64,000 bases of DNA from Mogibacterium timidum ATCC 33093 (GCF_000525775.1 NZ_JALU01000021.1:1-64000); one strand, 5' to 3'; counted from the stretch's first letter, positions 8,546-17,528 are shown. Notes: generated by a model from the sequence alone, not told the origin. Translations and numbers: made by a program.

Positions 8546-9287
8546 ATAAATCAGCTTAGGGCAGTGGCAGGAAAGATATCCAAAGCCATGAGTTCTGATG
8601 ATAAATTCTGGCGCAGCCTGGCAGGGACTGTAGAAACTGCCTTTTATCCGAGCGGGATGAAAGGCAACTTAGGCAAGCAGATTCATCTGTTCAGGTACAT
8701 AATATCTTATCAGCAAGCAAAGTATATAGTGGATAACTACAAGGGCCGAACAGATGAAGAAAAGCTGATCAACTATAATAGTAAAAGAAAAAATCTGGAA
8801 CTGGACAGCAGAAGAATCTGCAAGACTGCATCAAAAAGCGTACTACGATTCTGAAAAAGGAAAATTTATTTATCCAGAGGGTCACAGCACCACAAATGGA
8901 GGAATAAACCTCAAAGTTGTAACAAATGATAGATTTCGTTCTGAGTTTATCATTAATGGCGATGGGAAATTTCTCACTCTTTTGGACGAAGATGCTACAC
9001 AGGATGGCAAGGTCAACTGCTCAAGTTTCAATTATGCACGTCATAATGATGATGTTCATAAGATTCTTGATGTTGAACCGTCAACCCCTAGCTTTGAACC
9101 TCAGTTTAGAGAGGAATCTCGTTATCAGCATGATAAAAATGGAAATAGAATAAAAGATAGTGATGGTAAAGAAACGAAGTTTGAGGTCTCAAAAGAGGTT
9201 AGTAAACAATATTATAATATAGATTGGGAGAAACGTGTAATTAACTTTGAAGCGAGGTGTAGTCATGGTAAGACTAACAGAACATAA
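8546..9287 (+). pseudogene. Frameshifted gene for a DUF3114-like protein
   Basis: Two reading frames join into one protein. The first (8546 to about 8790, open from just after a TAG at 8543) reads through HLFRYIISYQQAKYIVDNY and GRTDEEKLINY. A +1 shift in the A-rich stretch 8772-8800 leads into the second frame, which starts VKEKIWNWTAEESARLHQ and runs to the TGA at 9287 via NCSSFNYARHNDDVHKIL. The two parts together recall Firmicute DUF3114 proteins of unknown function; this is from memory. The only start in the first frame is a GTG at 8564 without a proper RBS, so the 5' end may be missing too. A real lesion or a sequencing indel both fit. Confidence 0.6.
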
Positions 9288-9908
9288 AAAAGCAATTGTC
9301 GTTTGTATAATCCTGATTTTTATAATTACCACTATGGTGGACGTTATGTTACCAAAAAGAACTACTGAAATAAAGAAAAACACTGTATATATGAGTGGTG
9401 TGTATCTAGAATATCCTGACAAAGATGATCCAAGATATTACCTTGAGTTTAAAGATGACAATACATATGTATTAATGTACGATGATAGCAGACGTCGTGA
9501 AGAGAATTATAATGAAGACGGTGATGGTAGCCATCCTCGTATATGGATATACTTTGGCAAATATGAGGTAAAGAACAATAATTATCTTATTAAACCAACA
9601 GAAAGTGGGATGGTAGGATTTAAAGATACTGCTAATGTAAAAAAATTATAATTAACAGTTATGGCTGCAGAAATTATAAAAATGATAAGAGTATAAAAGG
9701 AAGAATCATATTTAAAACCAAGAAAGGGCATTATATATTGGGGGTGCCAAATGATAGCAGATCATCGTATAGAAGAGATACGCCTTATTCCATGCTCTAC
9801 AATAAATCCGACATAAAGAAACTCCCTAGCTCCGTAGAAGAGTTCCGAAAGCAGTTCAAAATGGATAAGAAAGCAGAACAGGACCTCTTAAAGCGGCAAA
9901 GTAGCTAA
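9265..9908 (+). pseudogene. Frameshifted small membrane-anchored protein
   Basis: An ATG at 9265, with GAGGTG 5 nt upstream, opens a protein with one transmembrane segment (AIVVCIILIFIITTMV, residues 10-25) and a polar exterior rich in Tyr, Asp and Lys. The frame stops at 9649-9651 straight after seven A residues (9639-9645). Adding one A restores an open frame to the TAA at 9906-9908, with NSYGCRNYKND, KKGHYILGVPNDSRSSY and a charged tail, about 214 residues in all. No family recognised. It overlaps the end of the preceding broken gene, so the two were probably co-translated; a secreted effector with its partner is one possibility. Confidence 0.55.
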
Positions 9909-10082
9909 CATATTTATTATGGGAAGTTTGGCAGAAAGTTTCATATACTATGAGCTTTCTGTTCAAATTTAGGACTGACGAGCGTAAGGAAAGTCTCGAG
10001 ATGCTTGAGAGGGGCTGGGAACTCGAGAGCAGCTTCGGTGACGGGCGATAATCTTAGATGATTGGAAAGAGGGCTATGTAAT

Positions 10083-10616
10083 ATGGATAATAAGGAAATA
10101 AAAAAACTGGGACTCTACGATGACAGTGTGTTTATCGCAGATGGCGTTCAAATAAGCGATCCGGAGGATATAAAACTCGGTGAGAATGTAAATATCTGGT
10201 ATAATTCCGTTCTTCGCTCTAGCGGTAAGGAGATTGTGATCGGTGCGAGAACCAACATTCAGGACGGCTCTGTTGTTCACGTCTCGAATACCGGCGGGAC
10301 CTGCATCGGCCATGACGTTACAGTCGGACACATGGCACTTATCCATGGATGTACAATTGGCAACTCAACACTTATAGGAATGGGAGCAATAATCATGAAC
10401 GACGCTCACATTGGCAGCGAATGTATCATCGGTGCTGGATCGCTTGTGACGCAGGGGATGGTAATTCCTGATGGGATGCTTGCTGTGGGACGTCCTGCAA
10501 AGGTGATAAGAGAGCTTACCGGAGAGGAGCGTGCAAGCCTTCCGGGTGAAGCAGCCTCTTACGTCGAAGCAGCGAGCGCAGAGCAAAGCAATGCCCGCGA
10601 GCGCGAGATCAGGTAA
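10083..10616 (+). CDS. Gamma-carbonic-anhydrase-like hexapeptide-repeat protein (YrdA family)
   Basis: This 177-residue left-handed beta-helix protein has repeated hexapeptides (IKLGENVNIW, IVIGARTNIQDGSVV, IGSECIIGAGSLV). Metal-ligand histidines sit in VHVSNTGGTCIGHDVTVGHM and MALIHGCTIG. YrdA/PaaY-type proteins bind zinc or iron in trimers; few have proven carbonic anhydrase activity. Start chosen at 10083 (AAGAGGG 9 nt upstream) rather than the upstream GTG-like extension. The tail after residue 160 is Glu/Ala-rich and probably disordered. It stands alone, with a 694-bp gap after it. Confidence 0.9.
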   Translation: MDNKEIKKLGLYDDSVFIADGVQISDPEDIKLGENVNIWYNSVLRSSGKEIVIGARTNIQDGSVVHVSNTGGTCIGHDVTVGHMALIHGCTIGNSTLIGMGAIIMNDAHIGSECIIGAGSLVTQGMVIPDGMLAVGRPAKVIRELTGEERASLPGEAASYVEAASAEQSNAREREIR

Positions 10617-10682
10617 GACAGGAAGTCTTCAATCGCGGCTGCGGAAGGTGCGACATTATCGCTGTTAAAAATCGGTTGAAAG

Positions 10683-10820
10683 CTACCTGCAGGAATCCAC
10701 AACTTTACCATGAAAATAAAGTTGTGTCACTCACACCGTCCCGACTTTCCGAAAACCATCGCGATTTTCGTGCAAATCTCGCCACAATATACCGGTGTGC
10801 AGGTAGAGAAAATCTACACC
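10683..10820 (+). ncRNA. Candidate structured RNA (multi-branch fold)
   Basis: Nested perfect stems: P1 CTACCTGCA (10683-10691) with TGCAGGTAG (10798-10806); P2 CACAACTTTA (10698-10707) with TAAAGTTGTG (10717-10726); P3 CACCG (10734-10738) with CGGTG (10793-10797); P4 CGAAAA (10750-10755) with TTTTCG (10765-10770). The 3' strand of P1 can instead form GTAGA (10803-10807) with TCTAC (10813-10817), which is mutually exclusive with P1. No known riboswitch core was recognised. The strand is not certain; a degenerate mobile repeat is an alternative. Confidence 0.35.
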
Positions 10821-10964
10821 TCAATACGCAAAAAAAGACTCCTATGTGTCATTCGGAACAAAAAATGTGCGTTTCATGACATGAGCAAACCTTTTCCAGC
10901 ACACTTATGCTACTATCAAAACGTAATAAGTGTGTTAAATATAAATATCGCCATAAGGCGCTGA

Positions 10965-11000
10965 GGACCTCGCTCTGTGCAGAGGCCCTTTTAATTTTTT
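10965..11000 (+). terminator. Terminator-like hairpin without an adjacent gene
   Basis: GGACCTC (10965-10971) pairs with GAGGCCC (10982-10988) with one A-C mismatch, followed by TTTTAATTTTTT. A small hairpin CGCC-ATAA-GGCG (10949-10960) precedes it. It lies 350 bp beyond the last stop codon, so it may close a non-coding transcript from the structured segment upstream. Confidence 0.5.
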
Positions 11001-11224
11001 GATTTGAATCTGATATTTCGGTAAGAAAATTTTAAGAAGTGCAGCTACAAACAGATATAATAAAATGGTTTATCTGTACATAACCCTGCACTCTTTATAA
11101 AGCGAGTCCGGTTTAAAACCGTACCATTTAATCAATAAAATTCAACCGTAATTTCGCGAATTTTTTGCATCATAATTTCTTCACTAATAGTGCGCGCATC
11201 GTCATAAAAGGTGCATTTCTTGCA

Positions 11225-11285
11225 TTGTTGAGCAACCGATAGAGTCATATAATTTGCCTACAAATAAGTGAGGTGCAGCTGCACC
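11225..11285 (+). promoter_or_regulatory. Promoter and palindrome upstream of the PC4/YdbC-like gene
   Basis: TTGTTG (11225-11230) and TATAAT (11248-11253) are 17 nt apart. A perfect 14-bp palindrome GGTGCAGCTGCACC (11272-11285) lies about 12 nt after the expected transcription start and could be an operator or a 5' hairpin. The Shine-Dalgarno GGAAGGAG of the next gene follows. Confidence 0.6.
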
Positions 11286-11310
11286 GTGTATAAATGGAAG
11301 GAGTTTTAGA

Positions 11311-11577
11311 ATGGCAACTAATAGTGAAAGAAGTGTAACGTACAAGATTTTGGATCACATCGGAGTGCTCGCAACCTACAAAAACAATTGGAGCAAGGAA
11401 CTCAACCTTATCCAATGGAATGACCGAAGTCCCAAGTTTGATATTCGCGACTGGGATGCCGAGCACGAGCATATGAGCAGAGGTATTACTTTACATGAAG
11501 ATGAAGCGAGGGAGTTATCCAAGCTCCTTGGGGCGCGTTTTGAAGATATGGCACCGGTCAACAGTGAAGGTAACTAG
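11311..11577 (+). CDS. PC4/YdbC-family ssDNA-binding-like protein
   Basis: This 88-residue protein contains the YdbC/PC4-like fold signature: KILDHIGVLATYKNNWSKEL, then WNDRSPKFDIRDWDAEHEHM and a C-terminal helix EDEARELSKLL. Relatives bind single-stranded nucleic acid as dimers and resemble the eukaryotic coactivator PC4; the cellular role in Firmicutes is unclear. GGAAGGAG sits 6 nt before the ATG and there is a good promoter with a palindrome. It ends 22 bp before the adhesin gene and may be co-transcribed with it. Confidence 0.85.
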   Translation: MATNSERSVTYKILDHIGVLATYKNNWSKELNLIQWNDRSPKFDIRDWDAEHEHMSRGITLHEDEARELSKLLGARFEDMAPVNSEGN

Positions 11578-11599
11578 GTTTTCAGACTTGAGGTGCGCA

Positions 11600-14500
11600 A
11601 TGAATATCAGAAGATTATATAGATGTATTACATTCATGCTGTGTCTGGTTCTATTGCTCGGCACATCGCGAGTATTTGCACTTAATTCCGGAGCGGCTCC
11701 GGACGGAAGTGTAAATATCATTCCGCCTGACGCTACTGCTCGACTGCAGGTCAAATTGACGAATGCCGGGTCAAGGTTGTCGATAACAAAGGTTGGAAGC
11801 AAGATCAGTTCCGATTTGGACGCCGGCGGAACCTTCATCAAGAACGCGCGTCCGGGCGAGGAGTTTCAGATCAGTTACAGCAATGAAGCTGGTACAGGAT
11901 TTAATATGACAGCAGAGGGTGAGTCCGCGGGCGCTAATGTGTATGGTGATCTTGATATGGCAGGAAGCTCTGCGACAAGCTTTAGGAGCAACAAACAGGA
12001 AGGACGCATAAATATACGTCTTACCGGCGGAGATGCGAGCTTCGTGATTAAGACTTATAGAAGCGAAGCTGACCAAGGTACAGCTGGAAGATCCGCAGTT
12101 GGCGATAGCGCAGGAGGACAAAAGGCTGAATCCAATATTGTTCTAACAGGTGAGTTTGACGGTACTAAGGGTAGAAGAGGTTCAGTTCACAACACCGCAA
12201 GCCTCGATTCGATTCCCGAAGCATTCTCGTATGATAGAATCAGCACTCGCATTACTATGAATGTAAAAAGGATGGCTGCGCCGGCCAGTGCAGAGCATGA
12301 ATATACCAGCGGCACGGTGACATGGCACAAACAGTACAAGGACAACCACCACAATCATGCAAGTATATTTAAGCTCAACATAGGCGGTGTTATCCATGAT
12401 GCAGCTTGTGCCGATGGCAAGAACTGGAAGACAGCCGAGACGGGACAGGCGGTATCATTGGCGAGGAAGGATGCCGGTACACTGTTTGCCAAGATTGCAT
12501 ACCTGGCAAGCATCGATACCTGGCAGAAGAGCAATTACAACGAACTTGACTATTATTTTGCTCTTGTCTGCGCAGCTAGAAGAGCTAACGGCAGGATCGC
12601 TCACGAGAGAGCCTTCTCCAAGCCTTTGACCGACAGGATGATGCGTGACGCTCAGAACTATTCGGGGACAATTCCTGATAACTTTAGAACGTATCTGGCA
12701 TCCCCGACTAATGGCGCTCAAATGATGCTCGCATGGGGGCTCAGACCTTATGGAAAAATTGAGGTCATCAAGGCAGTTGGCAATAACGTCAGGATTACCG
12801 GCGAATGCGCAGGAGCATATTCACTCGCAGGAGCAGTCTATACAGTATATGATGAAGCCGGCAACGTTGTGGGAACTTTGACGACGGACCAAAATGGCAA
12901 GACAGGGTCGATAGATGTAAAGCCGGGGAAGTATACCGTCAAGGAGACAACGGCTCCGGTTGGATACGAACTGGATCACACAGTATATTCGGTTGAAAGC
13001 AAGGCTGATACGACCAGTATCGTCAAGTCGTATGACACACCGGTATTCGCCCCGGTCAAGATTTTCCTCGAGAAGAAATCCGGTGGTGACAGTTATATGA
13101 ACCCCGGAGACATGACAGGCGCAGAGTTTGAGGTGAAATACTACGACACCATTGGCAAGCTGGACAATGTAAAAGCAATTCGCACTTGGAAGCTAAGAAC
13201 GGGCAAGGATGCTTCCGGCAAATACGTCGCTGAGCTTAGAGCTAAGAATCTGGTAAAGGGCAGCGACGAGCTGTTCGTGACCGAGCAGGGAGATGCCGTA
13301 ATTCCTAGGGGCACCGTCACAATTCGTGAGACAAAAGCTCCTGCAGGATATCTGCTTGACAAGACCGTTTATACCAAGAAAATTGATGGAGACGGAACAG
13401 GTTCAGTTGTATATTTCAACTCAGGTGTTCCATCGTCTCATGTTAACAATCCTGCTATACCTAAGATTGGCACCAGGGCTATAGATGTGGCAACTAAGGA
13501 TTCGGTGGCTATGTACGGTCCGGAGACAACTATTCGCGACATAGTAAGCTTTACAGGGCTGTATGAAGGTGAGACATATACCGTTGAAGGCATCGTAATG
13601 GATAAGAGTACGGGAAAGCCGTTGGAGCAAAACGGTAAGAAGATCACTGCCGGCAGAGAATTTACAGCAACTGCACAGAACTCTAACATAGAGAACGGCA
13701 TCGCCTCAGGTCATGTTGAAGTAGAATTCAAACTCGATACGACCAAGTTGGGCGGCAAGAATATTGTAATATTTGAAACGCTAAAATACAGAGGCAAGGA
13801 AATCGCAAACCATCGTGATTTACAGGATAGTAATCAGACGCTGCATCATCCCGCAGTCAAGACAGAGGCGCATTCCGCGGACTCCGGGGATAATACGGGC
13901 TCCCCGAGCAAGGAGGAGCTGGTAGTTGATAAGGTTAAATATTCTAATCTGGTTGTGGGTAAGAGATACAAAGTGTCCGGCGTACTTATGGATAAGGATC
14001 GCAAGAAGCCTATTCTGAACAAGGATGGAAATGAAATAACATCCGAAAAGGAGTTTTTGGCAGAGCATCCGAGCGGCGAAATAGAGCTGGAGTTCCGGTA
14101 TGATTCAAGGCTGCGTCAAGATAAGACGACAGTGGTATTTGAAACTTTGCTTCATGAGAATGTTCCTGTGGCTGTTCATGCAGATATTAACGACGAAAGC
14201 CAATCTGTGCGTTATCCGCGCGTGGGCACTCAACTGACGGGGAAAGACGGAGTCAAACTGGTAGGTAAGTCAAAATTCGCGTCGCTGATAGATTCGATTA
14301 AGTACGAGAACTTGATAAGAGGGCGCAGTTATACAGCGCGAGGGGTGTTAATTGACAAATCAACCGGGAAGCCATATGAAGAGGATGGCAAGGCAGTGAC
14401 AGGAAGTACGACATTTACGAGTGAAGGAACTTCGACGGTTCTGGTGGAATTTAAGCTAAACACATCCAAGCTAGCTGGCAGAGAGCTTGTGGCATTTGAA

Positions 14501-14698
14501 AGAGTGTACGATGACAAGGGACAGCTGATAGCTGCTCACGAGGATGTCAATAACCGCGACCAGACAATCATAGTAGCTCCACCTACAATCCCTAGAACCG
14601 GTGATGAAGCCTCACTATTCGCATATATAGTAATATTGATTACCGCATTCCTGACACTGGCTTCGTTGACCGCTATAAGGAGGTGTGTTAGACTTTAA
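11600..14698 (+). CDS. VaFE/SpaA-type repeat surface adhesin with sortase signal
   Basis: This 1032-residue secreted protein starts at 11600 (GAGGTG upstream); MNIRRLYRCITFMLCLVLLL is a signal peptide. A unique N-terminal region (to about residue 380) is followed by two Cna-B/SpaA-like domains, each ending with the E box (VKETTAPVGYELD, IRETKAPAGYLLD). Three VaFE-type repeats follow from about residues 620, 750 and 872, each with an IVIFETL-like FE motif (IVIFETL, TVVFETL, LVAFERV); such domains usually hold intramolecular isopeptide bonds. The end has IPRTGDEASLF, a hydrophobic span and RRCVRL, i.e. an LPxTG-like wall-sorting signal. Probable role: adhesion to host or other bacteria. No sortase gene is in the window. 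Confidence 0.9.
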   Translation: MNIRRLYRCITFMLCLVLLLGTSRVFALNSGAAPDGSVNIIPPDATARLQVKLTNAGSRLSITKVGSKISSDLDAGGTFIKNARPGEEFQISYSNEAGTGFNMTAEGESAGANVYGDLDMAGSSATSFRSNKQEGRINIRLTGGDASFVIKTYRSEADQGTAGRSAVGDSAGGQKAESNIVLTGEFDGTKGRRGSVHNTASLDSIPEAFSYDRISTRITMNVKRMAAPASAEHEYTSGTVTWHKQYKDNHHNHASIFKLNIGGVIHDAACADGKNWKTAETGQAVSLARKDAGTLFAKIAYLASIDTWQKSNYNELDYYFALVCAARRANGRIAHERAFSKPLTDRMMRDAQNYSGTIPDNFRTYLASPTNGAQMMLAWGLRPYGKIEVIKAVGNNVRITGECAGAYSLAGAVYTVYDEAGNVVGTLTTDQNGKTGSIDVKPGKYTVKETTAPVGYELDHTVYSVESKADTTSIVKSYDTPVFAPVKIFLEKKSGGDSYMNPGDMTGAEFEVKYYDTIGKLDNVKAIRTWKLRTGKDASGKYVAELRAKNLVKGSDELFVTEQGDAVIPRGTVTIRETKAPAGYLLDKTVYTKKIDGDGTGSVVYFNSGVPSSHVNNPAIPKIGTRAIDVATKDSVAMYGPETTIRDIVSFTGLYEGETYTVEGIVMDKSTGKPLEQNGKKITAGREFTATAQNSNIENGIASGHVEVEFKLDTTKLGGKNIVIFETLKYRGKEIANHRDLQDSNQTLHHPAVKTEAHSADSGDNTGSPSKEELVVDKVKYSNLVVGKRYKVSGVLMDKDRKKPILNKDGNEITSEKEFLAEHPSGEIELEFRYDSRLRQDKTTVVFETLLHENVPVAVHADINDESQSVRYPRVGTQLTGKDGVKLVGKSKFASLIDSIKYENLIRGRSYTARGVLIDKSTGKPYEEDGKAVTGSTTFTSEGTSTVLVEFKLNTSKLAGRELVAFERVYDDKGQLIAAHEDVNNRDQTIIVAPPTIPRTGDEASLFAYIVILITAFLTLASLTAIRRCVRL

Positions 14699-14728
14699 CC
14701 CATCATTTGTAAAGGACGGTTAAAGTAC

Positions 14729-16081
14729 ATGAAAATTGCTTTTCATACGCTTGGATGCAAGGTCAACCAGTATGAAACAGAGGCGATGAAGGAGGAATTC
14801 TCCTCTCACGGAGCGGAGATTGTTGGGGAGGACGAGGTTGCAGATGCCTACATTATCAACACATGCACTGTAACGAGTGTAGCTGACAGCAAGTCTAGAA
14901 AATATATAAGGAGAATGAAGAAGCTTAGTCCGGATTCTCTCATGGTCGTAACAGGCTGTTACGCACAGACTGCCGGTGAAGAGCTTAAGGCGATGCCTGA
15001 TGTCGATATGGTGATTGGCAACAATCTTAAATCTACTATCTGCGACGAAGTAATATATCAACTAACACTGCGTGATGCGGGTAAGGGATTTGTAAAGGAG
15101 AGCAAAGTTTTACCGTTCGGCGAGCTTGTTGGATATGAGGAATATGGCATAGTCGTATCAAGTGAATCGCAGATGCAGAGAGCCTATATCAAGATTGAGG
15201 AAGGCTGTAACCGCTTCTGTGCTTACTGCAAGATTCCATACGCAAGGGGAACAGTTAGAAGCAGAGGCCTTGAAGAGATCATCATAGAAGCAAAGGCACT
15301 CGTAGGAAGAGGCTACAAGGAACTGGTGCTGACTGGAATCAATACAGCTCTATATGGATGCGAAGAAGGCTTCAAATTTGATAGACGTGCAGATGAGGTA
15401 TGTCTTACAGGAATAGAAGCCGTGCTGAAGAGGCTTGATGAGCTGGACGGAGATTTTAGGGTAAGACTGAGTTCACTGGAGCCTAACGTCGTAGATAAAG
15501 AGCATATAGAGCGAATCGTTAAATACAAGAGGCTTTGCAGGCATCTTCATTTATCGATACAGAGCGGAAGTGACAAAGTCCTCAAGGCGATGAAACGCAG
15601 ATACACAAGAGCAGAATATCTCGACATTGTTGACGAGCTGCGCTCATTCGACCCTATGTTTGGGATCACAACAGATATAATTGTTGGATTCCCGGGAGAA
15701 AGTGAGGCTGATTTTAATGATACGCTGGATCTGATTAAGCGTGTGAAGTTCGGCAAGGTGCACGCATTCAAATTCTCGCCTAGAAAGGGTACAGAGGCTG
15801 CTGCGTATAAGGAAACGGTGACGCCGACAGAGAAGACTGCCCGTATCAATAAGCTGATTGAAGAAGCTGAGAGCGTAGCTTGTGAATATCAGTCACGTAA
15901 TTTCGGAACAGTACAGAGAGTTCTTGTTGAAACTTTTGAAGAAGATTATGCGACAGGATATACATCAAACTACATAAAGGTGTATATTAGAGACGGGGAG
16001 CGCAAGCTGGCCGCGGGCGAATTCGCAGAGGTTAGACTGGTCGCCATCTACAAAGAAGGCTGCTTGGCAGAAGTGGTCTAG
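14729..16081 (+). CDS. mtaB: tRNA t6A37 methylthiotransferase MtaB
   Basis: This 450-residue radical-SAM methylthiotransferase adds the 2-methylthio group to t6A at position 37 of ANN-decoding tRNAs. It has the N-terminal UPF0004 domain (HTLGCKVNQYETEAM, with Cys in NTCTVTSVAD and VTGCYAQ) for the auxiliary cluster. The radical-SAM motif is CNRFCAYCKIPYARG near residue 160, and a TRAM-like C-terminal domain follows. The wording of the N-terminus (GCKVNQYE) fits MtaB rather than MiaB. A hairpin (14693-14725) spans the preceding stop and this gene's ribosome binding region. The HIT gene follows after 14 bp. Confidence 0.94.
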   Translation: MKIAFHTLGCKVNQYETEAMKEEFSSHGAEIVGEDEVADAYIINTCTVTSVADSKSRKYIRRMKKLSPDSLMVVTGCYAQTAGEELKAMPDVDMVIGNNLKSTICDEVIYQLTLRDAGKGFVKESKVLPFGELVGYEEYGIVVSSESQMQRAYIKIEEGCNRFCAYCKIPYARGTVRSRGLEEIIIEAKALVGRGYKELVLTGINTALYGCEEGFKFDRRADEVCLTGIEAVLKRLDELDGDFRVRLSSLEPNVVDKEHIERIVKYKRLCRHLHLSIQSGSDKVLKAMKRRYTRAEYLDIVDELRSFDPMFGITTDIIVGFPGESEADFNDTLDLIKRVKFGKVHAFKFSPRKGTEAAAYKETVTPTEKTARINKLIEEAESVACEYQSRNFGTVQRVLVETFEEDYATGYTSNYIKVYIRDGERKLAAGEFAEVRLVAIYKEGCLAEVV

Positions 16082-16095
16082 AAAGGAGGAGTCGT

Positions 16096-16437
16096 ATGGA
16101 AGATTGCATTTTCTGTAAGCTTGCAAATGGAGAAATTCCTACAGATGTGGTTTACGAAGATGACCTGATCGCGGTTTTCCGTGATGCTGCTCCGGAGGCA
16201 CCTGTACACGTACTTATGGTTCCTAAGAAGCATATAGCATCTCTAAATGATTTAACGGCCGATGACATGAGGCTGATGGGACACATGATGCTCAAAATCA
16301 AGGAGATAGCAGTTCGGGAAGGGCTGGATAATGGCTACAGAACCGTTATCAATACAGGAGAGGATGGTCAGCAGACTGTGCAGCATCTGCATATCCATAT
16401 TCTGGGCCGCAGAAAGATGACTTGGCCGCCGGGCTAA
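16096..16437 (+). CDS. HIT-family purine nucleotide hydrolase (HinT-like)
   Basis: The 113-residue protein opens with DCIFCKLANGEIPTDVVYED and ends with the histidine triad HLHIHILGRRKMTWPPG. This is the HinT pattern, whose members hydrolyse nucleoside phosphoramidates and related AMP conjugates in the cytoplasm. AAAGGAGG precedes the ATG. It probably shares a transcript with mtaB, ending at the terminator 16491-16521. Confidence 0.94.
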   Translation: MEDCIFCKLANGEIPTDVVYEDDLIAVFRDAAPEAPVHVLMVPKKHIASLNDLTADDMRLMGHMMLKIKEIAVREGLDNGYRTVINTGEDGQQTVQHLHIHILGRRKMTWPPG

Positions 16438-16490
16438 GCCAATCTATGCTCTGTAAAGCGGGTGCATATGCACTGCGAAGTGAGGATAAA

Positions 16491-16521
16491 TGAGCGGAAG
16501 GCGTGGCCTTCCGCTCATTTT
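16491..16521 (+). terminator. Intrinsic terminator after the HIT gene
   Basis: TGAGCGGAAGG (16491-16501) pairs perfectly with CCTTCCGCTCA (16507-16517) around CGTGG, then TTTT. It ends the mtaB-HIT transcript. Confidence 0.92.
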
Positions 16522-16692
16522 ACACACATTTACACACAATTGCTATAAGTTAGGGACTGCGGGGATATCGCTGCCCGCTGTCTTGCAGTATTTCACCGGC
16601 AATATTGTCCTAATGTGTTGATGTGTTGCTGATTGATTCATTAACCCGGCATCAGGACAGCATCGGCTTTGCGATACTCGCGACAAATGTTG

Positions 16693-17073
16693 CTAATTTA
16701 GTTCATTAAACCAGAATCCATGCAGGTTGCAGTACTCATACGCCGCAACGACCTTTTCACCATCCTGAACAGCAAATGTAGCAACAGGTGCTCCGTCGGA
16801 CTTGAGGCTCTTCCTTTGGAAACCGAGATTTGTCTCCAGGATTATAAACTGAATGTGATGCTCTTCCGTCATTGGATGAAGTGTGCTTCCTACGGTAACA
16901 GTAACTAGGTTGCCATTGCATTCAACTACAGGAACATGCTTCTCATTTGCCATCTCGGCGGTCTTAGGCACTAACTCGTCCATCTCTTCTCCGCAACATA
17001 CCAGTGTGCCGCCACCATCGTATACCTTGCCTACGATGTTTCCACAGCGGTTGCATTTGTATAGCTTCTTCAT
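16693..17073 (-). CDS. dfx: Desulfoferrodoxin (superoxide reductase)
   Basis: The 126-residue two-domain protein has a desulforedoxin-type iron centre (KCNRCGNIVG and VCCGEEM, residues 7-29). The catalytic iron centre has its His ligands in EKHVPVVE, GSTLHPMTEEHHI and CNLHGFW plus the Cys of the last motif. It reduces superoxide to peroxide without making oxygen, taking electrons from rubredoxin; a rubredoxin gene is at 60127. Monocistronic, with its own promoter, between the HIT gene and the ribosomal operon. Confidence 0.96.
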   Translation of the reverse strand: MKKLYKCNRCGNIVGKVYDGGGTLVCCGEEMDELVPKTAEMANEKHVPVVECNGNLVTVTVGSTLHPMTEEHHIQFIILETNLGFQRKSLKSDGAPVATFAVQDGEKVVAAYEYCNLHGFWFNELN

Positions 17074-17124
17074 TTTGTTAATACTCCTCTCAAAAATACT
17101 GAATACTCAATATCTTTCAAGTGG

Positions 17125-17153
17125 ATTGTATCATATCCAAGCTGCGGTAGTCA
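17125..17153 (-). promoter_or_regulatory. Putative dfx promoter
   Basis: On the minus strand TGACTA (17153-17148) and an extended -10, TGATACAAT (TACAAT at 17130-17125), are 17 nt apart. They lie about 50 nt upstream of the ATG, which is preceded by GAGAGGAG. Confidence 0.55.
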
Positions 17154-17528
17154 TCGACAAAAATATAAATACGGAAATATACAAAAATACACAAGCGTGT
17201 ATGCCCTGCCTTGTGAGATGCAGCTGCGAAATAATGTAAAAGTTGCGAATATGCGAATAATTATAAAAACAGGTGTTTTGTTGTCACTGCTGTGAATAGC
17301 AAAATGATTTAAAAATAGTGATTTAACTCGAAAAAGTCATAACTATTACGCTGAAATTCCGGAGAAGGCCGAGGAAATATCAAACAAAAATATGCATTTT
17401 TTTTAAAACATAGCGAAAAGCCTCAGGTATCTATAATCGATCAATTAACGGAAACCGGTGGAAAATCGTTAGATTTATACAAAAAACATAAAAAAATAAC
17501 CGGATTTTGATGAAAACTCAACAGTGAA

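Larger units (their letters stand above)
10617..11310 (+). other. 694-bp non-coding gap with structured segment, terminator and promoter
   Basis: No convincing gene is present: the two short plus-strand frames (10676-10964) lack RBS and known similarity. The gap holds a dense set of inverted repeats at 10683-10820, a terminator-like hairpin at 10965-11000 and a promoter for the downstream small gene at 11225-11253. The stretch 11001-11220 is A+T-rich and shows nothing I can name. Confidence 0.6.

Noticed and set aside
8982-9287. A separate 101-codon gene starting MDEDATQDGKV
   Set aside because: The same frame is open and protein-like from 8769 onward, and continues the upstream frame after a one-base shift, so it is the 3' part of one broken gene.
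10676-10964. Two overlapping plus-strand frames of 67 and 84 codons
   Set aside because: No RBS, odd composition, and they overlap the inverted-repeat fold. Treated as non-coding.
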